Positions 8,456 through 16,150 are shown, numbered from the stretch's first letter. The stretch: DNA of 35,168 nucleotides from Aquabacterium sp. (GCF_021768455.1 NZ_JAIZVX010000024.1:1-35168); one strand, 5' to 3'. Notes: a model not told the origin generated them from the sequence alone. Numbers and translations are program-made.

Positions 8456-10387
8456 TCAATGGGCAAGGGATTGCGCCAGCAGGTGTGCAGGCGGCTCGCC
8501 CGCGCGGTGACGCTCGATCATTCGGGACAACAGTGATTCAAAATCGCGCGCAAAACGTGCGCTGTCGAACAGGGGCGAGGTTTCGCGCGCTTCTTCCAGC
8601 CTGGCCTTGAGTGCCGCGACACGGTCGGGGTCTGCCGCCAGCGCCAGCACCGTGTCGCGGTACGCGGCGATGGACGCGCAAACCAGTTCGGGCAGACCAC
8701 AGGCCTGCACCAGGCTGGATGCCACACGGGACGCAAAGGTCTGCCCCTGATAGGTCACGACGGGCAGGCCGGACCACAGCGCATCGCTGGCGGTGGTGTG
8801 GCCATTGCAGGGCCAGGTGTCGATGAAGACGTCTGCCAGACGGATGCGGCTGATGTGGTGCTCAAGCGACCACCTGGGCGCCCAGCAGATGCGAGACAGG
8901 TCCACACCCCGGGCCAACAACTCGTGTTCGAGGTGAGGTCGAGCCTGACCATGCCAGTCCAGCAACCACAGCACCGAATTCGGGATGTCACGAAGGAAGC
9001 CACACCAGACGTCCAGGACCTCAGGGGAAATCTTGTAGGCCTGGTTGAAGCCACACAGGACAAAAGCGTCCTCCGGCAACCCCACCTGCGTTCGCGTCAA
9101 AGGAAAGGGCCGAGCACGCTGACGATCGTTGGGCTGATAACAAATGGGCATCTGCGCGATCTGCTCACTGAAGTGGGCTGCATGCGCCAAAGGGGTGACC
9201 GTGGGGTCACCAATGATGTAGTCGATGAAGTCTCCGCCCAAGGTGCCGGGAAAGCCCAGGAAACTGGCCTGGACGGGCGCGGGACGGCGTGCGAACACAC
9301 CCAGTCTGTTCAAGGACGTGTAGCCCTTGAGGTCAATCAGCAGGTCCAAGCCATCGGAAGCGATGCGCTCGGCCATCTGCAGGTCTGTCTGACCGCGCAG
9401 ATCGATGAAGTGCTCCGATGCATTCTGGACACGCTTGCGCATGGCGGACTGGTCGTCCTTGCCATGCGAGTACACGAAGACCTCGAAGCGGCTGCGATCG
9501 TGGTGCTCGAACAGCTCCCCCATGAGCACGCAGGTGGCATGCTGATAGAAATCGCTGGACAGGTAACCGATGCGCATGCGCGCACCGACAGGTGTCGCCA
9601 GCCGCGACACGGGCGTCACATCCGAAATGGTCCGCGACATCAGGCCTGCGGCCTTCTTCTGATGCAAGGGGTCGTCCATCAAGGTGACGTGCGCGAACGG
9701 TGCGCTCATGACGGCAGCCCCTTCCGGCAAGGACGCCACAATGCGGCGCAGGTGTGCCATCTCTTCTTCGGCTTGAGGCCAGCGGCAGTTTTCTCGTTCG
9801 GCGTAGGCCAACATGCCGTGCACATGCAGATCATTGGGCCCGAGGCCAAGCTGCAAGCCGGTCCTGAAGCATTCGCTGGCCTCCTCCTTGAACTGCAGTT
9901 CATAGAAGGAAATGCCCATGCGGTAGTGGGACATGGCATCGTCGATCTTGATCGCCAGCGCGTTCATGAACGATCCGATGGCCTCACGGTGTTCCGCCAG
10001 GTTCTGCTGGGCCATGCCCATGATCACCCAGAAGTCCACGGTGGTGCGAAGGTGATCGGGCAGGCTGAGGAGGCAGGCGCACGCCTCATGTTCCCTTTGC
10101 AAGCGATGCAGGGCCCGGGCCTTCAACAAGATGGGCAGCTCTTCGTCAGGGCGCAGCGCAACCGCCCTGCTTGCATACGCCAGTGCCTCGTCGTAGCGCT
10201 TCAGTTGCTGACAGGCCTTGGCCGCATTGAGCAGATAGACATCGTCATCGGGTGCCGAACGCAGCGCATTTTCAAAGGCCGTGATCGCGTCGTGCCACTT
10301 CCCCTGCTTGGACAAGGCCACACCATTGCGCCACTGCTGGTGAGCCTGCTTGGACTGCCTTTGCTGGTGCTTGCTGATGTGTGTCAT
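8456..10387 (-). CDS. TPR protein with SPINDLY-type O-GlcNAc transferase domain (GT41)
   Basis: This 643-aa protein has tetratricopeptide-like helices at residues 15-215 (for example WHDAITAFENALRSAPDD and YDEALAYASRAVALRP), then a family 41 glycosyltransferase core from about 268 to 620. Core signatures are RIGYLSSDFYQHAT (272-285) with the histidine equivalent to the catalytic-region His of O-GlcNAc transferases, FLGFPGTLGGDFIDYIIGD, FNQAYKISPEVLDVW with the donor-binding lysine, and DTWPCNGHTTASDALW. Family members add GlcNAc or another sugar to Ser/Thr of proteins. Transcription diverges from flagellin fliC, so flagellin is an attractive substrate, but this is inference. The ATG at 10387 has only a weak ribosome-binding site. 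It heads a three-gene minus-strand operon. Confidence 0.88.
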   Translation of the reverse strand: MTHISKHQQRQSKQAHQQWRNGVALSKQGKWHDAITAFENALRSAPDDDVYLLNAAKACQQLKRYDEALAYASRAVALRPDEELPILLKARALHRLQREHEACACLLSLPDHLRTTVDFWVIMGMAQQNLAEHREAIGSFMNALAIKIDDAMSHYRMGISFYELQFKEEASECFRTGLQLGLGPNDLHVHGMLAYAERENCRWPQAEEEMAHLRRIVASLPEGAAVMSAPFAHVTLMDDPLHQKKAAGLMSRTISDVTPVSRLATPVGARMRIGYLSSDFYQHATCVLMGELFEHHDRSRFEVFVYSHGKDDQSAMRKRVQNASEHFIDLRGQTDLQMAERIASDGLDLLIDLKGYTSLNRLGVFARRPAPVQASFLGFPGTLGGDFIDYIIGDPTVTPLAHAAHFSEQIAQMPICYQPNDRQRARPFPLTRTQVGLPEDAFVLCGFNQAYKISPEVLDVWCGFLRDIPNSVLWLLDWHGQARPHLEHELLARGVDLSRICWAPRWSLEHHISRIRLADVFIDTWPCNGHTTASDALWSGLPVVTYQGQTFASRVASSLVQACGLPELVCASIAAYRDTVLALAADPDRVAALKARLEEARETSPLFDSARFARDFESLLSRMIERHRAGEPPAHLLAQSLAH

Positions 10388-10571
10388 CGAGGTTCCCGAT
10401 ATCTCGCTCTGCCCTGCACGACAAGCCAGAACTCAAGGTGTTGAGCTGGCATCAGTCTAGAAATCAAAAGGCCCTCAAGATCGCCGCATGAGCGCCGAAG
10501 AAAGACCTCTTCTCTCGCCAACGTCAAGTACGTGAACACGAAGAGAACTTCGATAGCGTTAAAAAAAACAC

Positions 10572-10600
10572 TCAAGACGGCGCAGACCGGGTCCGATATA
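10572..10600 (+). promoter_or_regulatory. FliA (sigma-28)-like promoter of fliC
   Basis: The -35 element begins TCAAG (10572-10576) and the -10 element is CCGATATA (10593-10600), preceded by T, compared with the enteric TAAAGTTT and GCCGATAA consensus. The spacer is 12 nt when the -10 is read as TCCGATAT. The same TCAAG -35 start recurs before fliD and fliS, which supports it. It implies a leader of about 175 nt before fliC. Confidence 0.6.
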
Positions 10601-10740
10601 CAAACCAACGGGGTTGACAAGCCCCGGGGTCCGGTTAGCTGGCTGACAGCTTCAGGTGGAGAACACCACAGAGGCATGAGCTGACTAGCGTCGGGCAGGT
10701 GAAGTCGTCAACGGCCTTGGGCCCAGACGGTACTTGTTCG

Positions 10741-10756
10741 CCGGCGCTGTCGCCGG
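10741..10756 (+). promoter_or_regulatory. Leader hairpin upstream of fliC
   Basis: CCGGCG (10741-10746) and CGCCGG (10751-10756) form a perfect 6-bp stem with a CTGT loop, followed by gtagttttatt and then the ribosome-binding site. It ends 27 nt before the start codon. It may protect the mRNA 5' region or modulate translation; the loose T stretch could also make it a weak attenuator. Confidence 0.45.
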
Positions 10757-10783
10757 GTAGTTTTATTGCCAAAGGATCGCACC

Positions 10784-11725
10784 ATGTCCACCTCCGTCAA
10801 CACCAACGCCGTCTCGTTGAACGCACAGCGCAACCTGTCGGCCTCTCAATCCAGCCTCTCGACCTCGATGCAACGCCTGTCGTCGGGTCTGCGCGTGAAC
10901 TCCGCCAAGGACGACGCAGCCGGCCTCGCCATCGCAGAGCGCATGAGCTCACAGGTCCGCGGCATGAACGTCGCCGTTCGCAACGCCAACGACGGCATCT
11001 CCCTGGCGCAGACCGCTGAAGGCGCGCTGGGCAAGATCGGTGACAACCTGCAGCGCATGCGTGAACTGGCCGTCCAGTCCCGCAACGCCACCAACTCCTC
11101 GGGCGACCGCTCCAACCTGCAGAAGGAATTCAAGGAACTGCAGGCCGAAATCACCCGCACGGTGGACGGCACCAAGTTCAACGGCAAGGCCCTGTTTGCC
11201 GACGGCGCCGAAACCAGCCTGTCCTTCCAGGTGGGCGCAGGCACCGACACCACCGACACCATCACCATCGCCGGTGCCGTGCTGGGTGGTGGCACCTCGA
11301 CCAGCGCCGCCTCCGCCATTGCCGCGACCTCTGCCACGGCCGAAGTCGACCTGATGGCCACCGTCACCGGCGCCTGGGACGGCACCAACGGCATCTCGAT
11401 CGGCGGCGCGGCTTCGGGCTCGGCCACCAACTTTGCCGATGCCACGCAGGCTGGCGATGCGATCGATGCGATCGACAAGGCCCTGAACATCGTCAACGAG
11501 AAGCGCGCCAGCTTCGGTGCATCGCAGAACCGATTCGAAGCCGTGATTTCGAACCTGCAGACCAACATCGAGAACCAGGCTTCCGCACGAGGTCGCATCG
11601 TCGATGCCGACTTCGCGACGGAAACGGCGAACCTCTCCAGGTCTCAGATCCTGCAGCAGGCCGGCACGGCGATGGTGGCCCAGGCCAACCAGCTGCCCCA
11701 ACAGGTGCTCTCGCTGCTGCGTTGA
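10784..11725 (+). CDS. fliC: Flagellin, first copy
   Basis: This 313-aa protein is the flagellar filament subunit, exported by the flagellar type III system. The conserved N-terminal D0/D1 domain (residues 1-140) includes NTNAVSLNAQRNL, STSMQRLSSGLRVNSAKDDA and LQRMRELAVQSRN, the last being the region recognised by TLR5 in many flagellins. The C-terminal D1/D0 domain (about 225-313) has KRASFGASQNRFEAVISNL and ends in ILQQAGTAMVAQANQLPQQV plus LSLLR. The middle (150-220) is short and Ser/Thr/Ala/Gly-rich, offering O-glycosylation sites. The ATG at 10784 is chosen over a TTG at 10766 because an AAAGGA site lies 7 nt before it and the protein then begins in the usual way. Confidence 0.97.
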   Translation: MSTSVNTNAVSLNAQRNLSASQSSLSTSMQRLSSGLRVNSAKDDAAGLAIAERMSSQVRGMNVAVRNANDGISLAQTAEGALGKIGDNLQRMRELAVQSRNATNSSGDRSNLQKEFKELQAEITRTVDGTKFNGKALFADGAETSLSFQVGAGTDTTDTITIAGAVLGGGTSTSAASAIAATSATAEVDLMATVTGAWDGTNGISIGGAASGSATNFADATQAGDAIDAIDKALNIVNEKRASFGASQNRFEAVISNLQTNIENQASARGRIVDADFATETANLSRSQILQQAGTAMVAQANQLPQQVLSLLR

Positions 11726-11745
11726 TCTGCACCCCCTCCTTCCAG

Positions 11746-11768
11746 TCCGCCCCCAGGGGCGGATTTTT
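11746..11768 (+). terminator. Rho-independent terminator after fliC
   Basis: TCCGCCCC (11746-11753) pairs with GGGGCGGA (11756-11763) and is followed directly by TTTTT, then another T run at 11771-11775. It separates the first flagellin gene from the second. Confidence 0.9.
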
Positions 11769-11903
11769 CATTTTTGAGGGTGTCGGCGTTGAAATAGAGG
11801 GCAAAACTACCGCACATCCCAGGCTTGGGCACTTCTGAAAAGACTGAACATTGCATCCACAGGTCGAAGCACCACACAACGTCTTTGGCCAGCTTGAAGC
11901 AGG

Positions 11904-11919
11904 CCGGCGTCCGTGCCGG
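11904..11919 (+). promoter_or_regulatory. Leader hairpin upstream of second flagellin
   Basis: CCGGC (11904-11908) and GCCGG (11915-11919) form a 5-bp stem with a GTCCGT loop, ending 29 nt before the start codon. Sequence and position resemble the hairpin before the first flagellin although the surrounding sequence differs. No convincing FliA-type promoter was found in 11769-11948. Confidence 0.4.
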
Positions 11920-11948
11920 GATTCACTGGAATTTGTAGGAGTGCCAAC

Positions 11949-12893
11949 ATGCCCCAAACGATCAATACGAACGTCGTTTCGCTCAATGCCCAGCGAAATC
12001 TGAACATGTCGCAAACCTCGCTGTCGACCTCCATGCAGCGACTGTCTTCTGGTCTGCGGGTGAACTCGGCCAAGGATGACGCGGCCGGCCTGGCGATCGC
12101 CGAACGCATGAACACCCAGGTTCGGGGCATGAACGTCGCGATCCGCAATGCCAACGACGGCATTTCGTTCTCGCAAACAGCGGAAGGTGCGCTCGGCAAG
12201 ATCGGCGACAACCTGCAGCGCATGCGGGAACTGGCCGTGCAATCTCGCAATGCGACCAACTCTTCAGGTGACCGTGCCAACCTGCAGAAGGAATTCCAGC
12301 AACTGCAAGAAGAAATCTCGCGCACGGTGGATGGCACCAAGTTCAACGGCAAACCCCTCTTCTCGGCCACGGCGGCCACGACGCTGGAATTCCAGGTGGG
12401 CGCAGGGACGGCCGCAGAAGACACCATCAACATCAGCGGTGCGGTCCTGGGCGGTGGCACGTCCACGACCGCGGCGTCCGCTGTGGCATCGACCTCCGCC
12501 ACGGCCGAGGTCGACCTGCTCGCAACCGTCGTCGGCCGCTGGGACGGCACCAACGGCATCGCGATCGGCGCAGCGGCGTCCGGCTCGGCCAGCAACTTCG
12601 CTGACGCCGCCCAGATCGATGGGGCCATCGACGCCATCGATGCGGCGCTGGACGTCGTCAACGACAAGCGAGCAAGCTTCGGTGCCGCACAGAACCGCTT
12701 TGAAGCCGTGATTTCCAATCTTCAGGTCAGCGTGGAAAACCAGTCTGCCGCACGCGGTCGGATCATGGATGCCGACTTTGCCGCCGAGACGGCCAACCTG
12801 TCTCGCTCACAGATCTTGCAACAGGCGGGGACGGCCATGGTGGCCCAGGCCAACCAGCTCCCGCAGCAGGTCCTCAAGCTGCTGCAAGGCTAA
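11949..12893 (+). CDS. fliC: Flagellin, second copy
   Basis: This 314-aa flagellin is a close paralogue of the one upstream. D0/D1 segments are nearly identical (STSMQRLSSGLRVNSAKDDA, LQRMRELAVQSRNATNSSGD, AGTAMVAQANQLPQQVL). The middle differs by scattered substitutions, for example GRWDGTNGIAIGAAASG against GAWDGTNGISIGGAASG, so it is the same short, Ser/Thr-rich domain rather than a different antigen. The ATG at 11949 is preceded by TAGGAG with 7-nt spacing; an upstream in-frame start at 11913 would add 12 non-flagellin residues. It lies behind a terminator and so needs its own promoter or read-through. Two flagellins could build mixed or alternating filaments. Confidence 0.97.
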   Translation: MPQTINTNVVSLNAQRNLNMSQTSLSTSMQRLSSGLRVNSAKDDAAGLAIAERMNTQVRGMNVAIRNANDGISFSQTAEGALGKIGDNLQRMRELAVQSRNATNSSGDRANLQKEFQQLQEEISRTVDGTKFNGKPLFSATAATTLEFQVGAGTAAEDTINISGAVLGGGTSTTAASAVASTSATAEVDLLATVVGRWDGTNGIAIGAAASGSASNFADAAQIDGAIDAIDAALDVVNDKRASFGAAQNRFEAVISNLQVSVENQSAARGRIMDADFAAETANLSRSQILQQAGTAMVAQANQLPQQVLKLLQG

Positions 12894-12928
12894 GGGCGAC
12901 ATTCGTCACGCTCGCTCGAGGCGGCTGT

Positions 12929-12955
12929 TCAAGTTTCCTTGTGGTTTGCCGACAA
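12929..12955 (+). promoter_or_regulatory. FliA (sigma-28) promoter of fliD
   Basis: TCAAGTTT (12929-12936), an 11-nt spacer, then GCCGACAA (12948-12955). Each half differs from the enteric consensus TAAAGTTT-N11-GCCGATAA by a single base. It lies about 60 nt before the fliD start. Confidence 0.85.
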
Positions 12956-13014
12956 CCTCGATGTCCGGGTGGTCTCATGCCTCCCGGACAGCAGTGCATT
13001 GAGAGGTAACTACC

Positions 13015-14457
13015 ATGGCGTCCTTATCTTCACTTGGCGTAGGCAGCGGCCTGGATGCAGAAACCATCGTCACCAAACTGGTGGCGATCGAAAAGCAACC
13101 AGCCGATGCGCTAACCACCGCCAACACCAAGCTTGACACCAAGGTGTCGACATGGGGCAAGATCCAGAGCACGTTCTCCGCCTTGCAGGATGCCGCCAAG
13201 TCCCTCAACAGCAGTGACTTCTGGGGCGCCACGACAGGAGCCTCCAGCGACGACACCAGCGTTTCCGTGGCCACCACCAGCGACGCGATCGCCGGCGCCT
13301 ACAACGTGATGGTCAACCAGCTGGCCTCGGCGCAATACCTCACGAGTGGCGCCTACGCCAGCAAGACCGCGGCCGTGGGTGAAGGCGAAATCACGATCGA
13401 GCTGGGCACCTATGGCACCAACAATGCCACCCCGCCCGCGGTGACCTTCAATGCCAAGGCCGCGGCCAGCACGGTGAAGATCGAGATCGGGCCCGGAGAC
13501 AACACGCTGGAAAAAATCCGCGACCGCATCAATGGCGCCAATGCCGGGGTGACCGCATCGCTGATCAACGACGCCGCGGGAACGCGGCTGATCATGCGTG
13601 GATCGACCGGCGAGGAAAATGGCTTCCGCGTTTCGGTGTCGGAGACCGCCACGGCGCCAGGCCTGTCTGCGCTGGCCTACGACGGCACCAAGACCGACGG
13701 CAGCAACAAGATGACCCAATCGCAGGCGGCCACGAACGCCAAGGCGACCATCAATGGCATCAGCGTCTCCTCTGCCAGCAACACCATGAGCAACGTGCTC
13801 GATGGCGTGACCCTCAAGCTGAACAAGGTGACCTCCAGCGCTGCGACCATCACCGTGGCACAGGACACAGCCAGCATCCAGAAGGGCATCACGGACTTTG
13901 TTTCGGCCTACAACAGCGTGGTGAGCACCATCCGTGTTCAGACCCTGTACGACGCCAGCTCGAAAACAGGCGGCCCCTTGCAAGGCGACGCAACCGCCCG
14001 CGGGCTGCTGTCGCAGCTGCGCAGCCTCATGGGGTCGGGCACATCGGCGTCTTCGACCTTTGGACGCCTGTCCGACATCGGCATCGACATCAAGACCGAC
14101 GGCACGCTGTCCACGAAAACGAGCAAGCTGACCGACGCGATGGCCAACATGACGGAGCTGAAGAAATTCTTCTCCAACAGCGACGAGACCGTGACGGCCA
14201 ACAACGGCATGTCGCAGATGCTCTTCAAGCTGACCAAGCAGGTGCTCGACACAGATGGCTCCATCGACTCGAAGACCAGCGGCCTGAAGACCCAGATCAC
14301 GCGCAACAAAGACAAGATCGAGCAGATCAACGACCACGCCACGCTGGTGGAAACACGCCTGCGCGCGCAGTACACGGCACTCGACACGAACATGGCCAAG
14401 CTCAATGGCCTGTCGACCTACGTCACCGCCCAACTGGCCGCCTTGAACAACAGCTGA
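13015..14457 (+). CDS. fliD: Flagellar hook-associated protein 2 (filament cap)
   Basis: This 480-aa protein forms the cap at the filament tip that folds incoming flagellin. The N-terminal FliD signature is clear: ASLSSLGVGSGLDAETIVTK followed by LVAIEKQPADAL. The central region carries repeats of Ala/Thr-rich beta-type sequence, including an ATINGISVSSASNTMSNVLDG segment of the flagellin hook IN type. The C-terminal segment (about 380-480) is helical with KLTKQVLDTDGSID and LRAQYTALDTNMAKLN, typical of FliD_C. Length is normal. The ATG at 13015 has a GAGAGG site upstream. It has its own FliA promoter and is followed by fliS under a separate FliA promoter. Confidence 0.96.
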   Translation: MASLSSLGVGSGLDAETIVTKLVAIEKQPADALTTANTKLDTKVSTWGKIQSTFSALQDAAKSLNSSDFWGATTGASSDDTSVSVATTSDAIAGAYNVMVNQLASAQYLTSGAYASKTAAVGEGEITIELGTYGTNNATPPAVTFNAKAAASTVKIEIGPGDNTLEKIRDRINGANAGVTASLINDAAGTRLIMRGSTGEENGFRVSVSETATAPGLSALAYDGTKTDGSNKMTQSQAATNAKATINGISVSSASNTMSNVLDGVTLKLNKVTSSAATITVAQDTASIQKGITDFVSAYNSVVSTIRVQTLYDASSKTGGPLQGDATARGLLSQLRSLMGSGTSASSTFGRLSDIGIDIKTDGTLSTKTSKLTDAMANMTELKKFFSNSDETVTANNGMSQMLFKLTKQVLDTDGSIDSKTSGLKTQITRNKDKIEQINDHATLVETRLRAQYTALDTNMAKLNGLSTYVTAQLAALNNS

Positions 14458-14493
14458 GGTCGATATACCCCTCATATTCTGTTTCCAGTGGGG

Positions 14494-14520
14494 TCAAGCT
14501 GAACAAAGACAGGTCGATAA
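14494..14520 (+). promoter_or_regulatory. FliA (sigma-28) promoter of fliS
   Basis: TCAAGCTG (14494-14501), an 11-nt spacer, then GTCGATAA (14513-14520). It matches the fliD promoter in -35 start and spacing and keeps CGATAA of the consensus -10. It lies 89 nt before the fliS ATG. Confidence 0.75.
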
Positions 14521-14609
14521 CTTCAACATCAACGTCAACCACGAAGAGCCCGAAGATGTTTGCACCGGCCAGTCCCTTCTCCCGTCCCCTCCCAGCTGGA
14601 GACCGCACC

Positions 14610-15023
14610 ATGTCGTCGCTGTACAAGCAGGTCGGCGTGGAGACCAGCATCAGCGGGGCCAACCCTCACCAGCTGATCAAGCTGCTGCTCACAGGCTTTT
14701 TCGATGCCGTGGCAGAAGCCCGCGGCGCGATGAACAACAAGGACACGGAGCTCAAGGGCAAAGCCCTCAGCCGCGCCTTGCGCATCGTTGACGAAGGCCT
14801 GAAGGCCAGCCTGGACCTGCGCGCAGGTGGCGAGCTGGCACAAAACCTGAACAACCTCTACTCCTACGTTTGCCTGCGCCTGACGCACGCCAACCTCCGC
14901 AACGACCAGGCCGCACTCGACGAATGTGTCGCACTCATGCAGCCCGTGCGGGAAGCATGGGAGGCCATCAGTTCGAACGCCCCTGGCACCAGGATGCCCT
15001 CGGGCATGGAGCTCCACGCATGA
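14610..15023 (+). CDS. fliS: Flagellin export chaperone FliS
   Basis: This 137-aa, mostly helical protein matches FliS, which binds the C-terminus of flagellin in the cytosol, prevents early polymerisation and delivers it to the export gate. The N-terminus has the family pattern of Tyr followed by a short linker and ANPHQLIKLLLTGFFDAV; later come KGKALSRALRIVDEGLKASL and NLNNLYSYVCLRL. The ATG at 14610 is chosen because GGAG lies 8 nt upstream and the protein then starts in the usual place; an upstream ATG at 14556 would add 18 atypical residues. Its TGA overlaps the ATG of the next gene (ATGA), so the two are translationally coupled. Confidence 0.93.
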   Translation: MSSLYKQVGVETSISGANPHQLIKLLLTGFFDAVAEARGAMNNKDTELKGKALSRALRIVDEGLKASLDLRAGGELAQNLNNLYSYVCLRLTHANLRNDQAALDECVALMQPVREAWEAISSNAPGTRMPSGMELHA

Positions 15024-15367
15024 ACGCCCCCGAACTCATCAGCGTGGCTGAAGAAGAACTTTTTCAAGGCAGTCTCTTGAGCTACTACGAAGCCATCGAA
15101 AGCGCCAGCCAGGACATGCTCAACGCCGCCCGCAGCGGTGACTGGGACACCGTCGTCAAGCTGGAAGGTGCCTGCGCCGTGCTGATCGCGCAACTCAAGC
15201 ACGCCTCCGACGAGCACCCCATGGGCGCCGACGAGCTGGCGCTCAAGACCCGCATCATGCAGCGCATCCTGGTCAACGACGCCGAGATCCGCAACCTCGC
15301 CGAACCGTGGATCAACGACCTCAGCCGCATGATGGGCAGCAGCACCGATCCGCACAAGATGCACTGA
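15020..15367 (+). CDS. fliT: FliT-like flagellar chaperone
   Basis: This 115-aa helical protein lies immediately after fliS with a 4-base ATGA overlap and a GGAG site about 9 nt before the start. Its YYEAIESASQDMLNAARSGD segment followed by WDTVVKLEGACAVLIAQL matches the loose FliT pattern of small acidic chaperones for the filament cap FliD that, in enterics, also restrain FlhDC. Sequence conservation in this family is low, so the assignment leans on position, size and the Trp-containing helix. No master regulator is present in this window to test the regulatory role. Confidence 0.8.
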   Translation: MNAPELISVAEEELFQGSLLSYYEAIESASQDMLNAARSGDWDTVVKLEGACAVLIAQLKHASDEHPMGADELALKTRIMQRILVNDAEIRNLAEPWINDLSRMMGSSTDPHKMH

Positions 15368-15382
15368 ACAGACGGGCCGCCT

Positions 15383-16111
15383 GTGAACCAAGCCCCCGAT
15401 CTGGACGATTTCCGCATCACCTCGCCCGTCGAGATCCTGGCCTTCCTGCGCCAGTTGCAGGAGGGCCATGTGCTTGTGACCCTCAGTGGTCCGGGCGGTG
15501 CCAGCTACAGCACCCTGCTGTGGAGCCTGGACACCCAGCGCCAGACGATCAGCTTCAGCGCCGAAGACGGTGACGCCCGCCTGCAGGCCCTGCTCGAAGG
15601 CAACGAGGTGGTGGCCGTGGCCTACCTCGACAGCATCAAGCTGCAGTTCGACGTCGATGGCCTCGTGCGCGTGCGCGGCGGCCAGCATCAGGCACTCAAC
15701 GGCAGCCTGCCGCGGGTGCTTTACCGCTTCCAGCGCCGCGGCGCCTTCCGCGTGCGGCCGCTCTCGGGCCACACCCCGATGGCCACCTTCCGCCACCCTG
15801 CCCTGCCCGACATGGCCTTGTCCTTGCGCGTGATCGACGTGAGCCTGGGCGGCATCGCCCTCTTCCTGCCGGACAACGTGCCCATGATCCCGGCTGGCGT
15901 GCGCATCAACCACTGCCAGGTCACGCTGGACGACGAAACCAGGCTCGATGTCGGCCTGGTCATCCACCACGTCACCGTGATCAACCCGGAGGCCAAGGGG
16001 GCCCGCCTGGGCTGCGAACTCCTGGGCCTGGACCACCGCGACCGCAGCCTGCAGCACTACGTCAACCAGACGCAGAAACGCCGCCTGGCCTTGCCCCCGG
16101 GCAAAGGCTGA
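15383..16111 (+). CDS. ycgR: YcgR-type flagellar brake protein (PilZ domain)
   Basis: This 242-aa protein has an N-terminal YcgR-N beta domain (about residues 8-110) and a C-terminal PilZ domain (about 112-230). The c-di-GMP-binding arginine motif is RRGAFRVRP and the second PilZ motif is DVSLGGIAL, so nucleotide binding should be intact. In enterics c-di-GMP-bound YcgR slows the flagellar motor by contacting MotA or FliG. The start is GTG at 15383, 15 bases after the fliT-like stop, with no strong Shine-Dalgarno, suggesting translation coupled to the fliS-fliT transcript. Placement with late flagellar genes supports a motility role over other PilZ functions. Confidence 0.9.
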   Translation: MNQAPDLDDFRITSPVEILAFLRQLQEGHVLVTLSGPGGASYSTLLWSLDTQRQTISFSAEDGDARLQALLEGNEVVAVAYLDSIKLQFDVDGLVRVRGGQHQALNGSLPRVLYRFQRRGAFRVRPLSGHTPMATFRHPALPDMALSLRVIDVSLGGIALFLPDNVPMIPAGVRINHCQVTLDDETRLDVGLVIHHVTVINPEAKGARLGCELLGLDHRDRSLQHYVNQTQKRRLALPPGKG

Positions 16112-16144
16112 ACGCGCGCACCGACCAGGCACGTCGGCGGGCCT

Positions 16145-16150
16145 GATAAT
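16145..16150 (+). promoter_or_regulatory. -10-like hexamer 6 nt before hemC start
   Basis: GATAAT is followed by exactly 6 bases (cgggcc) and the ATG of hemC, the geometry of a leaderless transcript. No Shine-Dalgarno sequence is present. The same geometry recurs before hemX, greB and spoT. Confidence 0.5.

Larger units (their letters stand above)
10388..10783. other. Divergent intergenic region between glycosyltransferase and flagellin
   Basis: These 396 bases are visibly more A/T-rich than the flanking genes and hold no convincing ORF. On the plus side are a FliA-like promoter (10572-10600), the palindrome CCCCGGGG (10622-10629), a hairpin at 10741-10756 and an AAAGGA ribosome-binding site at 10771-10776. 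A short inverted repeat CTCAA-GGTG-TTGAG lies at 10432-10445, near the glycosyltransferase start. No clear promoter for the minus-strand operon could be picked out. Confidence 0.6.

Noticed and set aside
10513-10556. A second FliA-like site (TCAAGTAC, then TTCGATAG) upstream of fliC
   Set aside because: The spacer is about 17 nt, far from the 11-12 nt of the other sites.
10614-10640. A sigma-70-like promoter (TTGACA, then TTAGCT) before fliC
   Set aside because: The spacer is only 15 nt and the -10 is poor; the FliA-like site upstream is a better explanation.
11769-11948. FliA-like sites before the second flagellin (for example TTGAAATA with ACCGCACA)
   Set aside because: Only about half of the -10 positions match and the -35 lacks TCAAG.
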